From assembly GCF_000735435.1 (NCBI RefSeq), contig NZ_JMPP01000022.1, positions 1-64,000 on the forward strand: DNA of 64,000 nt, read 5' to 3'. This DNA comes from Klebsiella planticola ATCC 33531 (GTDB lineage: Bacteria; Pseudomonadota; Gammaproteobacteria; Enterobacterales; Enterobacteriaceae). Shown piece after piece: positions 56,802 through 64,000 of the stretch. Each line of letters starts with the position of its first letter. The stretch's first letter is position 1. The notes below the pieces were generated by a model. The model was not told the origin of the DNA and made no database searches. It saw nothing but the letters and a program-made list of their open reading frames with translations. The translations under genes and the position numbers were made by a program.

Positions 56802-58653
56802 ATGGCCTTATTACAAATTAGTGAGCCTGGCCTGAGTGCCGCGCCGCACCAGCGTCGTCTGGCGGCGGGTATTGACCTGGGCACCACCAATTCTCTGGTC
56901 GCTACCGTGCGTAGCGGTCAGGCCGAAACTCTGCCCGACCATCAGGGGCGCTACCTGCTGCCTTCCGTGGTGAACTACCATGAATCTGGCCTGAGCGTCG
57001 GTTACGATGCCCGACACAATGCAGCCCTCGACCCGGTTAATACCATCAGTTCCGTGAAACGGATGATGGGGCGCTCGCTGGCCGATATCCAGACTCGTTA
57101 TCCCCATCTGCCTTACCAACTGCAGGCCAGCGAAAATGGTCTGCCGATGATTCAGACCGCCGGCGGTCTGCTCAACCCGGTTCGCGTCTCCGCCGACATC
57201 CTGAAGGCGCTGGCCGCCCGGGCAACGGAAGCGCTGTCCGGCGAACTCGACGGCGTAGTGATTACCGTCCCGGCCTATTTTGACGATGCTCAGCGCCAGG
57301 GCACCAAAGACGCCGCGCGTCTGGCCGGTCTGCACGTATTGCGCCTGTTGAACGAACCGACCGCTGCGGCCATTGCCTACGGCCTGGACTCCGGTCAGGA
57401 AGGGGTGGATCGCGGTTTACGATCTCGGCGGCGGCACCTTTGATATTTCGGTGCTGCGCTTAAGCCGCGGCGTATTTGAAGTGCTGGCCACCGGCGGGGA
57501 TTCTGCGCTGGGCGGCGATGACTTTGACCATCTGCTGGCGGATTATCTCCGTGAACTGGCCGGGCTGAGCGATCGTAGCGACAACCGCCTGCAGCGTGAA
57601 CTCCTGGATGCGGCCATCGCGGCGAAAATTGCCCTCAGCGATGCCGATTCCGTCAGCGTTAATGTCGGCGGCTGGCAAGGCGCTATTACCCGTGACCAGT
57701 TTAACGAGCTGATTGCGCCGCTGGTGAAACGCACGCTGTTAGCCTGCCGTCGCGCGCTGAAAGATGCGGGCGTGGCGGCGGAAGAGGTACTGGAAGTGGT
57801 CATGGTCGGCGGTTCAACCCGCGTGCCGCTGGTTCGTGAGCGCGTCGGTGAGTTCTTTGGCCGCACGCCGCTGACCACTATCGATCCGGACAAAGTGGTG
57901 GCCATTGGTGCCGCGATTCAGGCCGATATCCTGGTGGGCAACAAACCCGATAGCGAACTCCTGTTGCTCGACGTTATTCCGCTCTCTTTAGGGCTGGAGA
58001 CGATGGGCGGCCTGGTGGAGAAAGTGATTCCGCGCAACACCACGATTCCGGTGGCGCGTGCGCAGGAGTTCACCACCTTTAAAGATGGTCAGACGGCGAT
58101 GTCTATCCACGTCATGCAGGGTGAGCGCGAACTGGTGCAGGACTGCCGTTCGCTGGCGCGTTTTGCGCTGCGTGGTATTCCGGCGTTACCGGCGGGCGGA
58201 GCGCACATTCGCGTCACCTTCCAGGTGGATGCCGATGGCCTGTTGAGCGTGACCGCGATGGAGAAATCGACCGGCGTCGAAGCCTCCATTCAGGTCAAGC
58301 CCTCCTACGGTCTGACCGATGGCGAAATCGCCACCATGATTAAAGATTCGATGAGTCACGCCGAACAGGATATCAAGGCGCGTATGCTGGCCGAGCAAAA
58401 AGTGGAAGCCGCGCGCGTTCTTGAGAGCCTGGAAAGTGCGCTGGCCGCCGATGCCGCGCTGCTAAGCGCCGCAGAACGTCAGGCTATCGATGAAGCAACG
58501 GCGCAGCTGCGTGCGGTTGCCGCAGGCGATGACGCCGACGCGATTAAAGATGCGATTAAAAATACAGACACACAAACCCAGGAATTTGCCGCACGCCGCA
58601 TGGACCAGTCGGTCCGTACTGCGCTGAAAGGCCAATCCGTGGACGAGGTTTAA
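56802..58653 (+). pseudogene. hscA: Fe-S chaperone HscA, frameshifted
   Basis: Specialised Hsp70 that works with HscB on IscU. The reading frame from 56802 runs to about codon 202 (V of SGQEGV) and then shifts: an extra G at 57407-57408 changes GTG-ATC to GTG-GAT-C, and the frame stops at 57443 after 213 residues. The +1 frame continues from [12 protein letters not shown] to the normal C terminus at 58653. Removing one base gives 616 residues, the E. coli length. The break lies in the ATPase domain just before the phosphate-2 motif, so the natural product should be inactive. A sequencing or assembly error is a real alternative. Confidence 0.88.
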
Positions 58654-58654
58654 T

Positions 58655-58990
58655 ATGCCAAAGATTGTTTTTCTGCCCCATCAGGACCTGTGCCCGGATG
58701 GCGTAGTTGTGGAAGCTGAGATCGGTGAGACCATTCTGGATGCTGCTCTGCGTAGCGGCATTGAGATTGAACACGCCTGCGAAAAATCCTGTGCCTGCAC
58801 CACCTGCCACTGCATCGTGCGTGAAGGTTTTGACTCGCTGGCCGAAAGTACCGAAGATGAAGATGATATGCTGGATAAGGCCTGGGGGCTGGAGCCCGAC
58901 AGCCGTCTGAGCTGCCAGGCGCGCGTGACCCACGATGATCTGGTCGTCGAGATCCCGCGTTATACTATCAACCACGCACGCGAGCATTAA
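58655..58990 (+). CDS. fdx: isc-type [2Fe-2S] ferredoxin Fdx
   Basis: A 111-residue adrenodoxin-like ferredoxin that supplies electrons for cluster assembly. The ligand cysteines lie in [12 protein letters not shown] (near residues 42-51) and RLSCQARV (87). It follows the hscA stop by one base, so polar effects of the hscA frameshift on its translation are possible. Confidence 0.98.
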   Translation: MPKIVFLPHQDLCPDGVVVEAEIGETILDAALRSGIEIEHACEKSCACTTCHCIVREGFDSLAESTEDEDDMLDKAWGLEPDSRLSCQARVTHDDLVVEIPRYTINHAREH

Positions 58991-58991
58991 T

Positions 58992-59192
58992 ATGGGACTG
59001 AAATGGACCGATAGTCGTGAAATTGGCGAAGCGCTGTATGACGCCTTCCCGGATCTCGACCCGAAAACCGTTCGCTTCACCGATATGCATCAGTGGATTT
59101 GCGAGCTGGAAGATTTTGATGACAATCCGACCGCATCCAATGAAAAAATTCTGGAGGCGATTCTGCTAGTCTGGTTAGATGAAGCAGAATAA
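58992..59192 (+). CDS. iscX: Fe-S assembly protein IscX
   Basis: A 66-residue acidic protein ([20 protein letters not shown]) identical in layout to E. coli IscX/YfhJ. It binds IscS and iron and modulates cluster assembly. It begins one base after the fdx stop and is the last gene of the isc operon. Confidence 0.97.
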   Translation: MGLKWTDSREIGEALYDAFPDLDPKTVRFTDMHQWICELEDFDDNPTASNEKILEAILLVWLDEAE

Positions 59193-59206
59193 TTTCCGCA
59201 ACATGC

Positions 59207-59307
59207 TTCACGCTGCAGATGCGTGGGTCATGTTTGCTCACTCCCGCCGCACAGTCATCTGTGGGCCCGGCGAATGAGCGGCTGACCGCCTTCTCCTGCA
59301 GCGTGAA
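59207..59307 (+). repeat. long-range inverted repeat in the iscX-pepB spacer
   Basis: Perfect 12-base arms, TTCACGCTGCAG (59207-59218) and CTGCAGCGTGAA (59296-59307), enclose 77 bases that contain further short complementarities. In RNA this would form one large stem just upstream of the pepB terminator-like hairpin. Function unknown. Confidence 0.7.
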
Positions 59308-59325
59308 ACATCGGAAAAATAATAT

Positions 59326-59350
59326 GGGCTGCCTTTTGGCGGCCCTTTTG
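59326..59350 (+). terminator. terminator between iscX and pepB
   Basis: An 8-bp stem GGGCTGCC/GGCGGCCC (one G-U pair) with a TTTT loop and TTTTG after it, 22 bases before the pepB ATG. It follows a larger inverted repeat at 59207-59307. Confidence 0.7.
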
Positions 59351-59371
59351 CCAAATAAGGATAAAGATAAA

Positions 59372-60658
59372 ATGACCGAAGCCATGAGGATTACGCTGAC
59401 GACCCAACCCGCCGACGCGCGCTGGGGAGAAAAAGCGGCTTACAGCATTAATAATGACGGCATCACCCTGCATCTGAACGGTAAAGACGATCTCGGTTTG
59501 ATTCAGCGTGCGGCGCGTAAAGTCGACGGGATGGGGATCAAACACGTTGCGCTGAGCGGCGAAGGCTGGGATACCGACCGCGCGTGGGCATTCTGGGCCG
59601 GCTACAAAGGGCCGAAAGGCAGCCGCAAGGTGGAATGGCCGGCGCTGGACGACGTGCAGAAAAGCGAGCTGGACAATCGCCTGACGATTATTGACTGGGT
59701 GCGGGATACCATTAACGCGCCGGCGGAAGAGCTCGGTCCGGAACAGCTGGCTCAGCGCGCCGTCGATCTGCTGTGCAGCGTCGCCTGCGACAACGTGACT
59801 TACCGTATCACGAAAGGTGAAGACCTGCGCGAGCAGGGCTACCTTGGCCTGCATACCGTTGGCCGCGGCTCCGAGCGTCCGCCGGTACTGCTGGCGCTGG
59901 ATTACAACCCAACCGGTGATAAAGAAGCCCCGGTGTATGCCTGCCTGGTCGGCAAAGGGATCACTTTCGATTCCGGCGGCTACAGCATCAAACAAAGCGC
60001 GTTTATGGATTCGATGAAGTCCGATATGGGCGGCGCGGCAACGGTTACCGGCGCGCTGGCGTTCGCGATTACCCGCGGCCTGAACAAACGCGTGAAGCTG
60101 TATCTGTGCTGTGCAGACAACCTGATCAGCGGTAACGCCTTTAAACTGGGCGACATCATTCGCTACCGCAATGGCAAGACCGTGGAAATCATGAACACCG
60201 ACGCTGAAGGCCGTCTGGTGCTGGCGGATGGTCTGATTGACGCCTCGGCGCAGAAACCTGAGCTGATCATCGATGCCGCGACCCTGACCGGGGCGGCGAA
60301 AACCGCGCTCGGTAATGACTACCACGCGCTGTTCAGCTTTGATGACCCGCTGGCTAACCGTCTGCTGGCGAGCGCGCAGGCGGAAAATGAAGCCTTCTGG
60401 CGCCTGCCGCTGGCCGAGTTCCACCGTGGTCAACTGCCGTCTAACTTCGCCGAGCTGAACAACACCGGCAGCGCAGCCTATCCGGCTGGCGCCAGCACCG
60501 CAGCCGGTTTCCTGTCGCATTTCGTTGAAAATTATCATCAGGGCTGGCTGCACATCGACTGCTCGGCGACCTACCGCAAAGCGGCGGTTGAGCAGTGGTC
60601 TGCCGGCGCCACCGGCCTCGGCGTACGTACCATAGCGAACCTGCTGACGGCTGAGTAA
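59372..60658 (+). CDS. pepB: peptidase B (aminopeptidase) PepB
   Basis: A 428-residue M17 leucyl-aminopeptidase family enzyme with broad N-terminal residue specificity. The two-zinc/manganese site motifs are [14 protein letters not shown], the metal-binding aspartates near SDMGGA, and the signature [14 protein letters not shown]. The ATG at 59372 has AAGGA upstream; the ORF extends 51 codons further into the structured spacer without support. Confidence 0.97.
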   Translation: MTEAMRITLTTQPADARWGEKAAYSINNDGITLHLNGKDDLGLIQRAARKVDGMGIKHVALSGEGWDTDRAWAFWAGYKGPKGSRKVEWPALDDVQKSELDNRLTIIDWVRDTINAPAEELGPEQLAQRAVDLLCSVACDNVTYRITKGEDLREQGYLGLHTVGRGSERPPVLLALDYNPTGDKEAPVYACLVGKGITFDSGGYSIKQSAFMDSMKSDMGGAATVTGALAFAITRGLNKRVKLYLCCADNLISGNAFKLGDIIRYRNGKTVEIMNTDAEGRLVLADGLIDASAQKPELIIDAATLTGAAKTALGNDYHALFSFDDPLANRLLASAQAENEAFWRLPLAEFHRGQLPSNFAELNNTGSAAYPAGASTAAGFLSHFVENYHQGWLHIDCSATYRKAAVEQWSAGATGLGVRTIANLLTAE

Positions 60659-60666
60659 TCTTTTTT

Positions 60667-60724
60667 GCCGGGTGGGCGCTACGCTTACCCGGCCTACAGA
60701 ACCCGTAGGCCCGCGCAAGCGGGC
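60667..60724. repeat. REP/BIME element between pepB and sseB
   Basis: An extragenic palindrome: GCCGGGTGGGCGCTACGC pairs with CTTACCCGGC (60667-60692), followed by GTAGGCCCGCGCAAGCGGGC (60705-60724). The pattern is the standard enterobacterial REP unit pair. Confidence 0.85.
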
Positions 60725-60744
60725 AATTGTGAAGTAGCCAAACT

Positions 60745-61521
60745 ATGTCCGAAACTAAAAATGAATTAGAAACTCTGCTGGAAAAGGCGGCGACCGAGCC
60801 GGGCCACCGCCCCGCATTTTTCCGTACGCTGCTGGAATCCACCGTGTGGGTTCCGGGGGCGGCGGCGGAAGGCGAACAGATTGTCGAAGAGAGCGCCGTC
60901 GATCTGCAGCACTGGGAGAAAGACGATGGCGCCTCGGTGATTCCGTTTTTCACTTCTCTGGAAGCGCTGCAGCAGGCGGTGGAAGATGAACAATCGTTTG
61001 TGGTGATGCCGGCCCGGACGCTGTTTGCGATGACGCTCGGCGAAACGCTGTTCCTCAATGCGAAGCTGGCAACCGGTAAAGAGTTTATGCCCAATGAGAT
61101 CCGCCATCTGCTGGGGGAAGAGGGCAGTCCGCTCAGCACCCAAACCGTGCTCGAAGGCGGCGAATCTTTGTTGTTGTCTGAAGTCGCCGAGCCACCGGCG
61201 CAGATGATTGATTCGCTGACGACGCTGTTTAAAACGATGAAGACCGTCAGACGGGCGTTTCTGTGCTCAATTAAAGATAGCGCTGATGCGCCGGCAAACC
61301 TGCTGATCGGGATTGAAGCCGAAGGCGATATCGAAGAGGTGATCCAGGCGGCAGGCAGCGTGGCGACCGATACGTTACCGGGTGATGAGCCGATTGATAT
61401 CTGTCAGGTGGTTGAAGGTGAAAAGGGGATCAGTCATTTTATGATGGCTCATATCACGCCATTCTATGAAAAGCGCTGGGGCAGTTTCCTGCGCGATTTC
61501 AAACAGAACCGCATTATCTAA
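60745..61521 (+). CDS. sseB: enhanced serine sensitivity protein SseB
   Basis: A 258-residue cytoplasmic protein matching E. coli SseB along its length, from MSETKNELETLLEKAATEPG to WGSFLRDFKQNRII. Overexpression in E. coli alters serine sensitivity; the molecular role is unclear. Not to be confused with the Salmonella SPI-2 translocon protein of the same name. It has its own terminator. Confidence 0.95.
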   Translation: MSETKNELETLLEKAATEPGHRPAFFRTLLESTVWVPGAAAEGEQIVEESAVDLQHWEKDDGASVIPFFTSLEALQQAVEDEQSFVVMPARTLFAMTLGETLFLNAKLATGKEFMPNEIRHLLGEEGSPLSTQTVLEGGESLLLSEVAEPPAQMIDSLTTLFKTMKTVRRAFLCSIKDSADAPANLLIGIEAEGDIEEVIQAAGSVATDTLPGDEPIDICQVVEGEKGISHFMMAHITPFYEKRWGSFLRDFKQNRII

Positions 61522-61525
61522 AGCC

Positions 61526-61550
61526 GCGGGGGCCGAGGCCCCCGCTGTTG
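61526..61550. terminator. terminator between sseB and sseA
   Basis: An 8-bp stem GCGGGGGC/GCCCCCGC with loop CGAG, followed by TGTTGTTCTT on the plus strand. It ends sseB and lies just past the sseA stop on the other strand. Confidence 0.75.
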
Positions 61551-61553
61551 TTC

Positions 61554-62402
61554 TTATTGCGCCGGTTCGATCGGCAGGTCGCTACGTGCGCCCCATTCGC
61601 TCCACGAGCCGTCATACAGGCAGACGCCGTTGACGCCCAGCGTCGTCAGCGCCAGCACCACCACCGCTGCCGTGACGCCGGAGCCGCAGCTGGCGATAAT
61701 CGGTCGCTCGAAATCCACGCCCTGGCGAATGAAAATCTCATTCAGCTCATCAACGGTTTTTAGTTCGCCATTAATCACCAGATCGGTCCACGGTACGTTG
61801 AGCGCGCCGGGAATATGGCCACGACGCAGCCCCGGACGAGGCTCATCCACCAGGCCATTAAAACGCCCGGCCGGACGCGCATCGACGATCTGCGCCGATC
61901 CCTCATGGCTAACCAGCAGCACATCGGTCAGCCGTTTGATCACTTCCGGATCGAAGCGTCCGTCAAATTCGCCTTCCGGAATCTCGGGAACTCCCTGCTC
62001 AAGCGGCAGTTCATCGCGCTGCCAGCCGGCCAGGCCGCCGGCGAGAATCGAGACATTTTCGACGCCAAATGTGCGCAGCATCCACCAGGCGCGCGGGGCT
62101 GAGAAGAGATTGCCTTCATCGTAAACCACCAGATGTTTATCGCTGCTGACCCCCAGTTCGCGCATCGCCACGGCAAAAGCCTCCGCGCGCGGCATCATAT
62201 GCGGCAGCGGGCTGGTGTGATCCGACAGGGCTTCGATATCGAAAAATACGGCGTTGGGAATATGACCCGCGCGATACTCCGCATCCATATCACGCAGGGC
62301 TTCCTGACCTGCCGGCGCCATTCGCGCATCGATAATCTGAATTTCCGGGTCATCAATATGTTCCGCCAGCCAGTCGGCGGCGACAAAAAACGAGGTGGAC
62401 AT
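61554..62402 (-). CDS. sseA: 3-mercaptopyruvate sulfurtransferase SseA
   Basis: A 282-residue protein with two rhodanese domains. The C-terminal domain carries the active-site cysteine in SCGSGVTAAVV (near residue 238), the loop typical of mercaptopyruvate rather than thiosulfate sulfurtransferases. It transfers sulfur from 3-mercaptopyruvate and makes H2S. Convergent with sseB. Confidence 0.97.
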   Translation of the reverse strand: MSTSFFVAADWLAEHIDDPEIQIIDARMAPAGQEALRDMDAEYRAGHIPNAVFFDIEALSDHTSPLPHMMPRAEAFAVAMRELGVSSDKHLVVYDEGNLFSAPRAWWMLRTFGVENVSILAGGLAGWQRDELPLEQGVPEIPEGEFDGRFDPEVIKRLTDVLLVSHEGSAQIVDARPAGRFNGLVDEPRPGLRRGHIPGALNVPWTDLVINGELKTVDELNEIFIRQGVDFERPIIASCGSGVTAAVVVLALTTLGVNGVCLYDGSWSEWGARSDLPIEPAQ

Positions 62403-62613
62403 GGGGGGCCTCCGTTTTATTATCCATCATTCAATGAATTGTCGACGTTTTCCCGACGGCTGACAAGCTCAGAGCACCGGAGTTGCGACGCCGCGACGTT
62501 CCTTAAAATAGGCTTAGCCAGATTCTATTATGGTGGCTATTGGTAATTCCGTCGTTGGCGCATAATACTGTGTTCACTGTTGGTATCCGGTCTTTCGGCC
62601 GAGGGGTTAAAGG

Positions 62614-64000
62614 ATGAAACCATTTCGTTTAGCGGCATTGTCTCTGGCGCTACTGACTGCACTATCGCTGACCGCCTGTGATGACAGCGGTAAACCGCAG
62701 GCTGTCGCACCGGCCGCCTCTTCCTCTGCAGACAAAGGCGGGGCAAAGCTCGATAGCGCCCAACTGGCGGCGCTGGCGGAAAAAAGCAAAGGCAAGGCGC
62801 TGACGCTGCTTGATGCCTCGGAAATCCAGCTGGACGGCGCGGCGGCGATGGTGCTCACCTTCTCTGTGCCGCTTAATCCCGATCAGGATTTCTCCCGCAG
62901 CGTGCATCTTGTCGACAAAAAAAGCGGCAAGGTTGACGGCGCATGGGAACTGGCGCCGAATCTGAAAGAGCTACGCTTGCGCCATCTTGAGCCGAAACGC
63001 GAACTGATTGTCTCCGTTGACCCGACGCTGAGCGCGCTGAACGCCGCCACCTTTGACACCCATTTTGAAAAAACCATCGCGACCCGCGACATTGCCCCGA
63101 GTATTGGCTTCGCCAGCCGCGGTTCGCTGCTGCCGGGCAAAGTGGTCGCCGGGCTGCCGGTGATGGCGCTGAACGTCGATAACGTCGACGTAAACTTTTT
63201 CCGTATCAAGCCGGAGTCGCTGTCGGCTTTCGTCAGCCAATGGGAATACCGTAACTCATTGAGTAACTGGGAGTCTGACGAGCTGTTGAAAATGGCCGAT
63301 CTGGTCTATACCGGGCGTTTCGATCTCAATCCGGCGCGCAACACGCGGGAGAAACTGCTGCTGCCGCTGGCGGATATTAAGCCGTTGCAGCAGCCGGGTG
63401 TTTACGTAGCGGTGATGAATCCGGCGGGACGCTACAGCTATAGCAACGCCGCAACGCTGTTTACGCTGAGCGATATCGGCGTGTCGGCGCACCGTTATCA
63501 CAACCGGCTGGATGTCTTTACCCAGAGCCTCGAAGACGGTGCGGCGCAATCGGGTATCGATGTGCAGTTGCTGAATACGAAAGGGCAAACCCTCGCCGAG
63601 GCGAAAAGCGACGCCCAGGGGCACGTTACCCTGCAAAACGATGATAAAGACGCGGCGCTGCTGCTGGCGCGAAAAGACGGGCAGACCACCCTGCTGGATC
63701 TCAAACTTCCCGCACTGGATTTGGCCGAGTTCTCGATTGCCGGCGCTCCGGGATTCAGCAAGCAGCTCTTTATGTTTGGTCCGCGCGATCTTTATCGTCC
63801 GGGAGAAACGGTGATCCTTAACGCGCTGCTCCGTGACGGCGACGGCAAACCGCTGGCCGAGCAGCCGGTGAAGTTCGAGGTGGTGCAGCCGGATGGTCAG
63901 GTGATCCGCTCGCTGGTCAGCAAACCGCTCAACGGTCTGTATCAGTTTACCTGGCCGCTTGATAGTGGGGCGGCGACCGGTATGTGGCATATCCGCGCCA
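62614..64000 (+). CDS. yfhM: alpha-2-macroglobulin family lipoprotein YfhM, 5' part
   Basis: The first 462 codons of a gene that runs off the window. Translation from ATG 62614 (AAAGG upstream) gives a lipoprotein signal peptide with lipobox SLTAC (cysteine 22). Domains matching the start of E. coli YfhM (1653 aa) follow, such as GRFDLNPARNTREKLLLPL and FGPRDLYRPGETVILN. YfhM traps proteases in the periplasm with a thioester and usually pairs with PBP1C (pbpC), which should lie beyond 64000. The thioester region is outside the window. The 62403-62613 gap shows no distinct element. Confidence 0.95.
   Translation, partial: MKPFRLAALSLALLTALSLTACDDSGKPQAVAPAASSSADKGGAKLDSAQLAALAEKSKGKALTLLDASEIQLDGAAAMVLTFSVPLNPDQDFSRSVHLVDKKSGKVDGAWELAPNLKELRLRHLEPKRELIVSVDPTLSALNAATFDTHFEKTIATRDIAPSIGFASRGSLLPGKVVAGLPVMALNVDNVDVNFFRIKPESLSAFVSQWEYRNSLSNWESDELLKMADLVYTGRFDLNPARNTREKLLLPLADIKPLQQPGVYVAVMNPAGRYSYSNAATLFTLSDIGVSAHRYHNRLDVFTQSLEDGAAQSGIDVQLLNTKGQTLAEAKSDAQGHVTLQNDDKDAALLLARKDGQTTLLDLKLPALDLAEFSIAGAPGFSKQLFMFGPRDLYRPGETVILNALLRDGDGKPLAEQPVKFEVVQPDGQVIRSLVSKPLNGLYQFTWPLDSGAATGMWHIRA

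Noticed and set aside
59255..60718. A 487-codon minus-strand frame over pepB
   Set aside because: Antisense to a fully conserved peptidase gene, no homology seen, and it runs into the REP element.

Overview
The window is a 64-kb stretch of chromosome from a member of the Enterobacteriaceae. Gene content, gene order and protein sequences follow the Escherichia coli kgtP-to-yfhM segment almost gene for gene. The protein variants and the insertions recall Klebsiella, Raoultella, Kluyvera or Enterobacter more than Escherichia, but the genus cannot be settled from this sequence alone. No prophage, insertion sequence, CRISPR array or tRNA gene was seen.

Layout. 1-200: end of a ribosomal RNA operon (5S rRNA and terminator). 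478-14078: kgtP, yfiM, pssA, yfiQ, tapT, trxC, yfiF, ung, grcA, srmB, trmN6, nadB. 14500-24316: the sigma-E operon rpoE-rseABC, then lepA-lepB, rnc-era-recO-pdxJ-acpS and yfhL. 24373-32313: yfhH, pgpC, tadA, mltF and purL. 32314-36936: the small RNA gene glmY with a sigma-54 type promoter and three candidate GlrR sites, followed by its regulators glrK-qseG-glrR and by glnB. 37030-39797: divergent hmp and glyA.

39866-47300 is the least conserved part. It is a rearranged version of the E. coli yph locus: yphA, a ROK regulator (yphH), the 1091-residue DUF5107/TPR protein YphG, a sugar-porter MFS protein and a YphB-like aldose 1-epimerase. The E. coli neighbours yphCDEF and the hca catabolic genes are missing. 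hcaT and csiE follow, then a zevAB-type metal transporter pair where E. coli has yfhR, then suhB and trmJ.

53442-59192 is the Fe-S assembly operon iscRSUA-hscBA-fdx-iscX. hscA is broken by one inserted base near 57408. The window closes with pepB, sseB, sseA and the first 462 codons of the alpha-2-macroglobulin gene yfhM.

Most genes are housekeeping: envelope lipids and stress, translation GTPases, RNA modification, NAD, purine and pyridoxine synthesis, and Fe-S assembly. Regulatory sites that can be read directly include CRP (kgtP), tandem FNR boxes (grcA), NadR (nadB), sigma-E (rpoE), PurR (purL, glyA), NsrR (hmp), IscR (iscR), boxA (suhB leader) and the RNase III autoregulatory stem (rnc). 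The yph-type sugar locus is the best candidate for an uncharacterised system. The hscA frameshift is the clearest anomaly.
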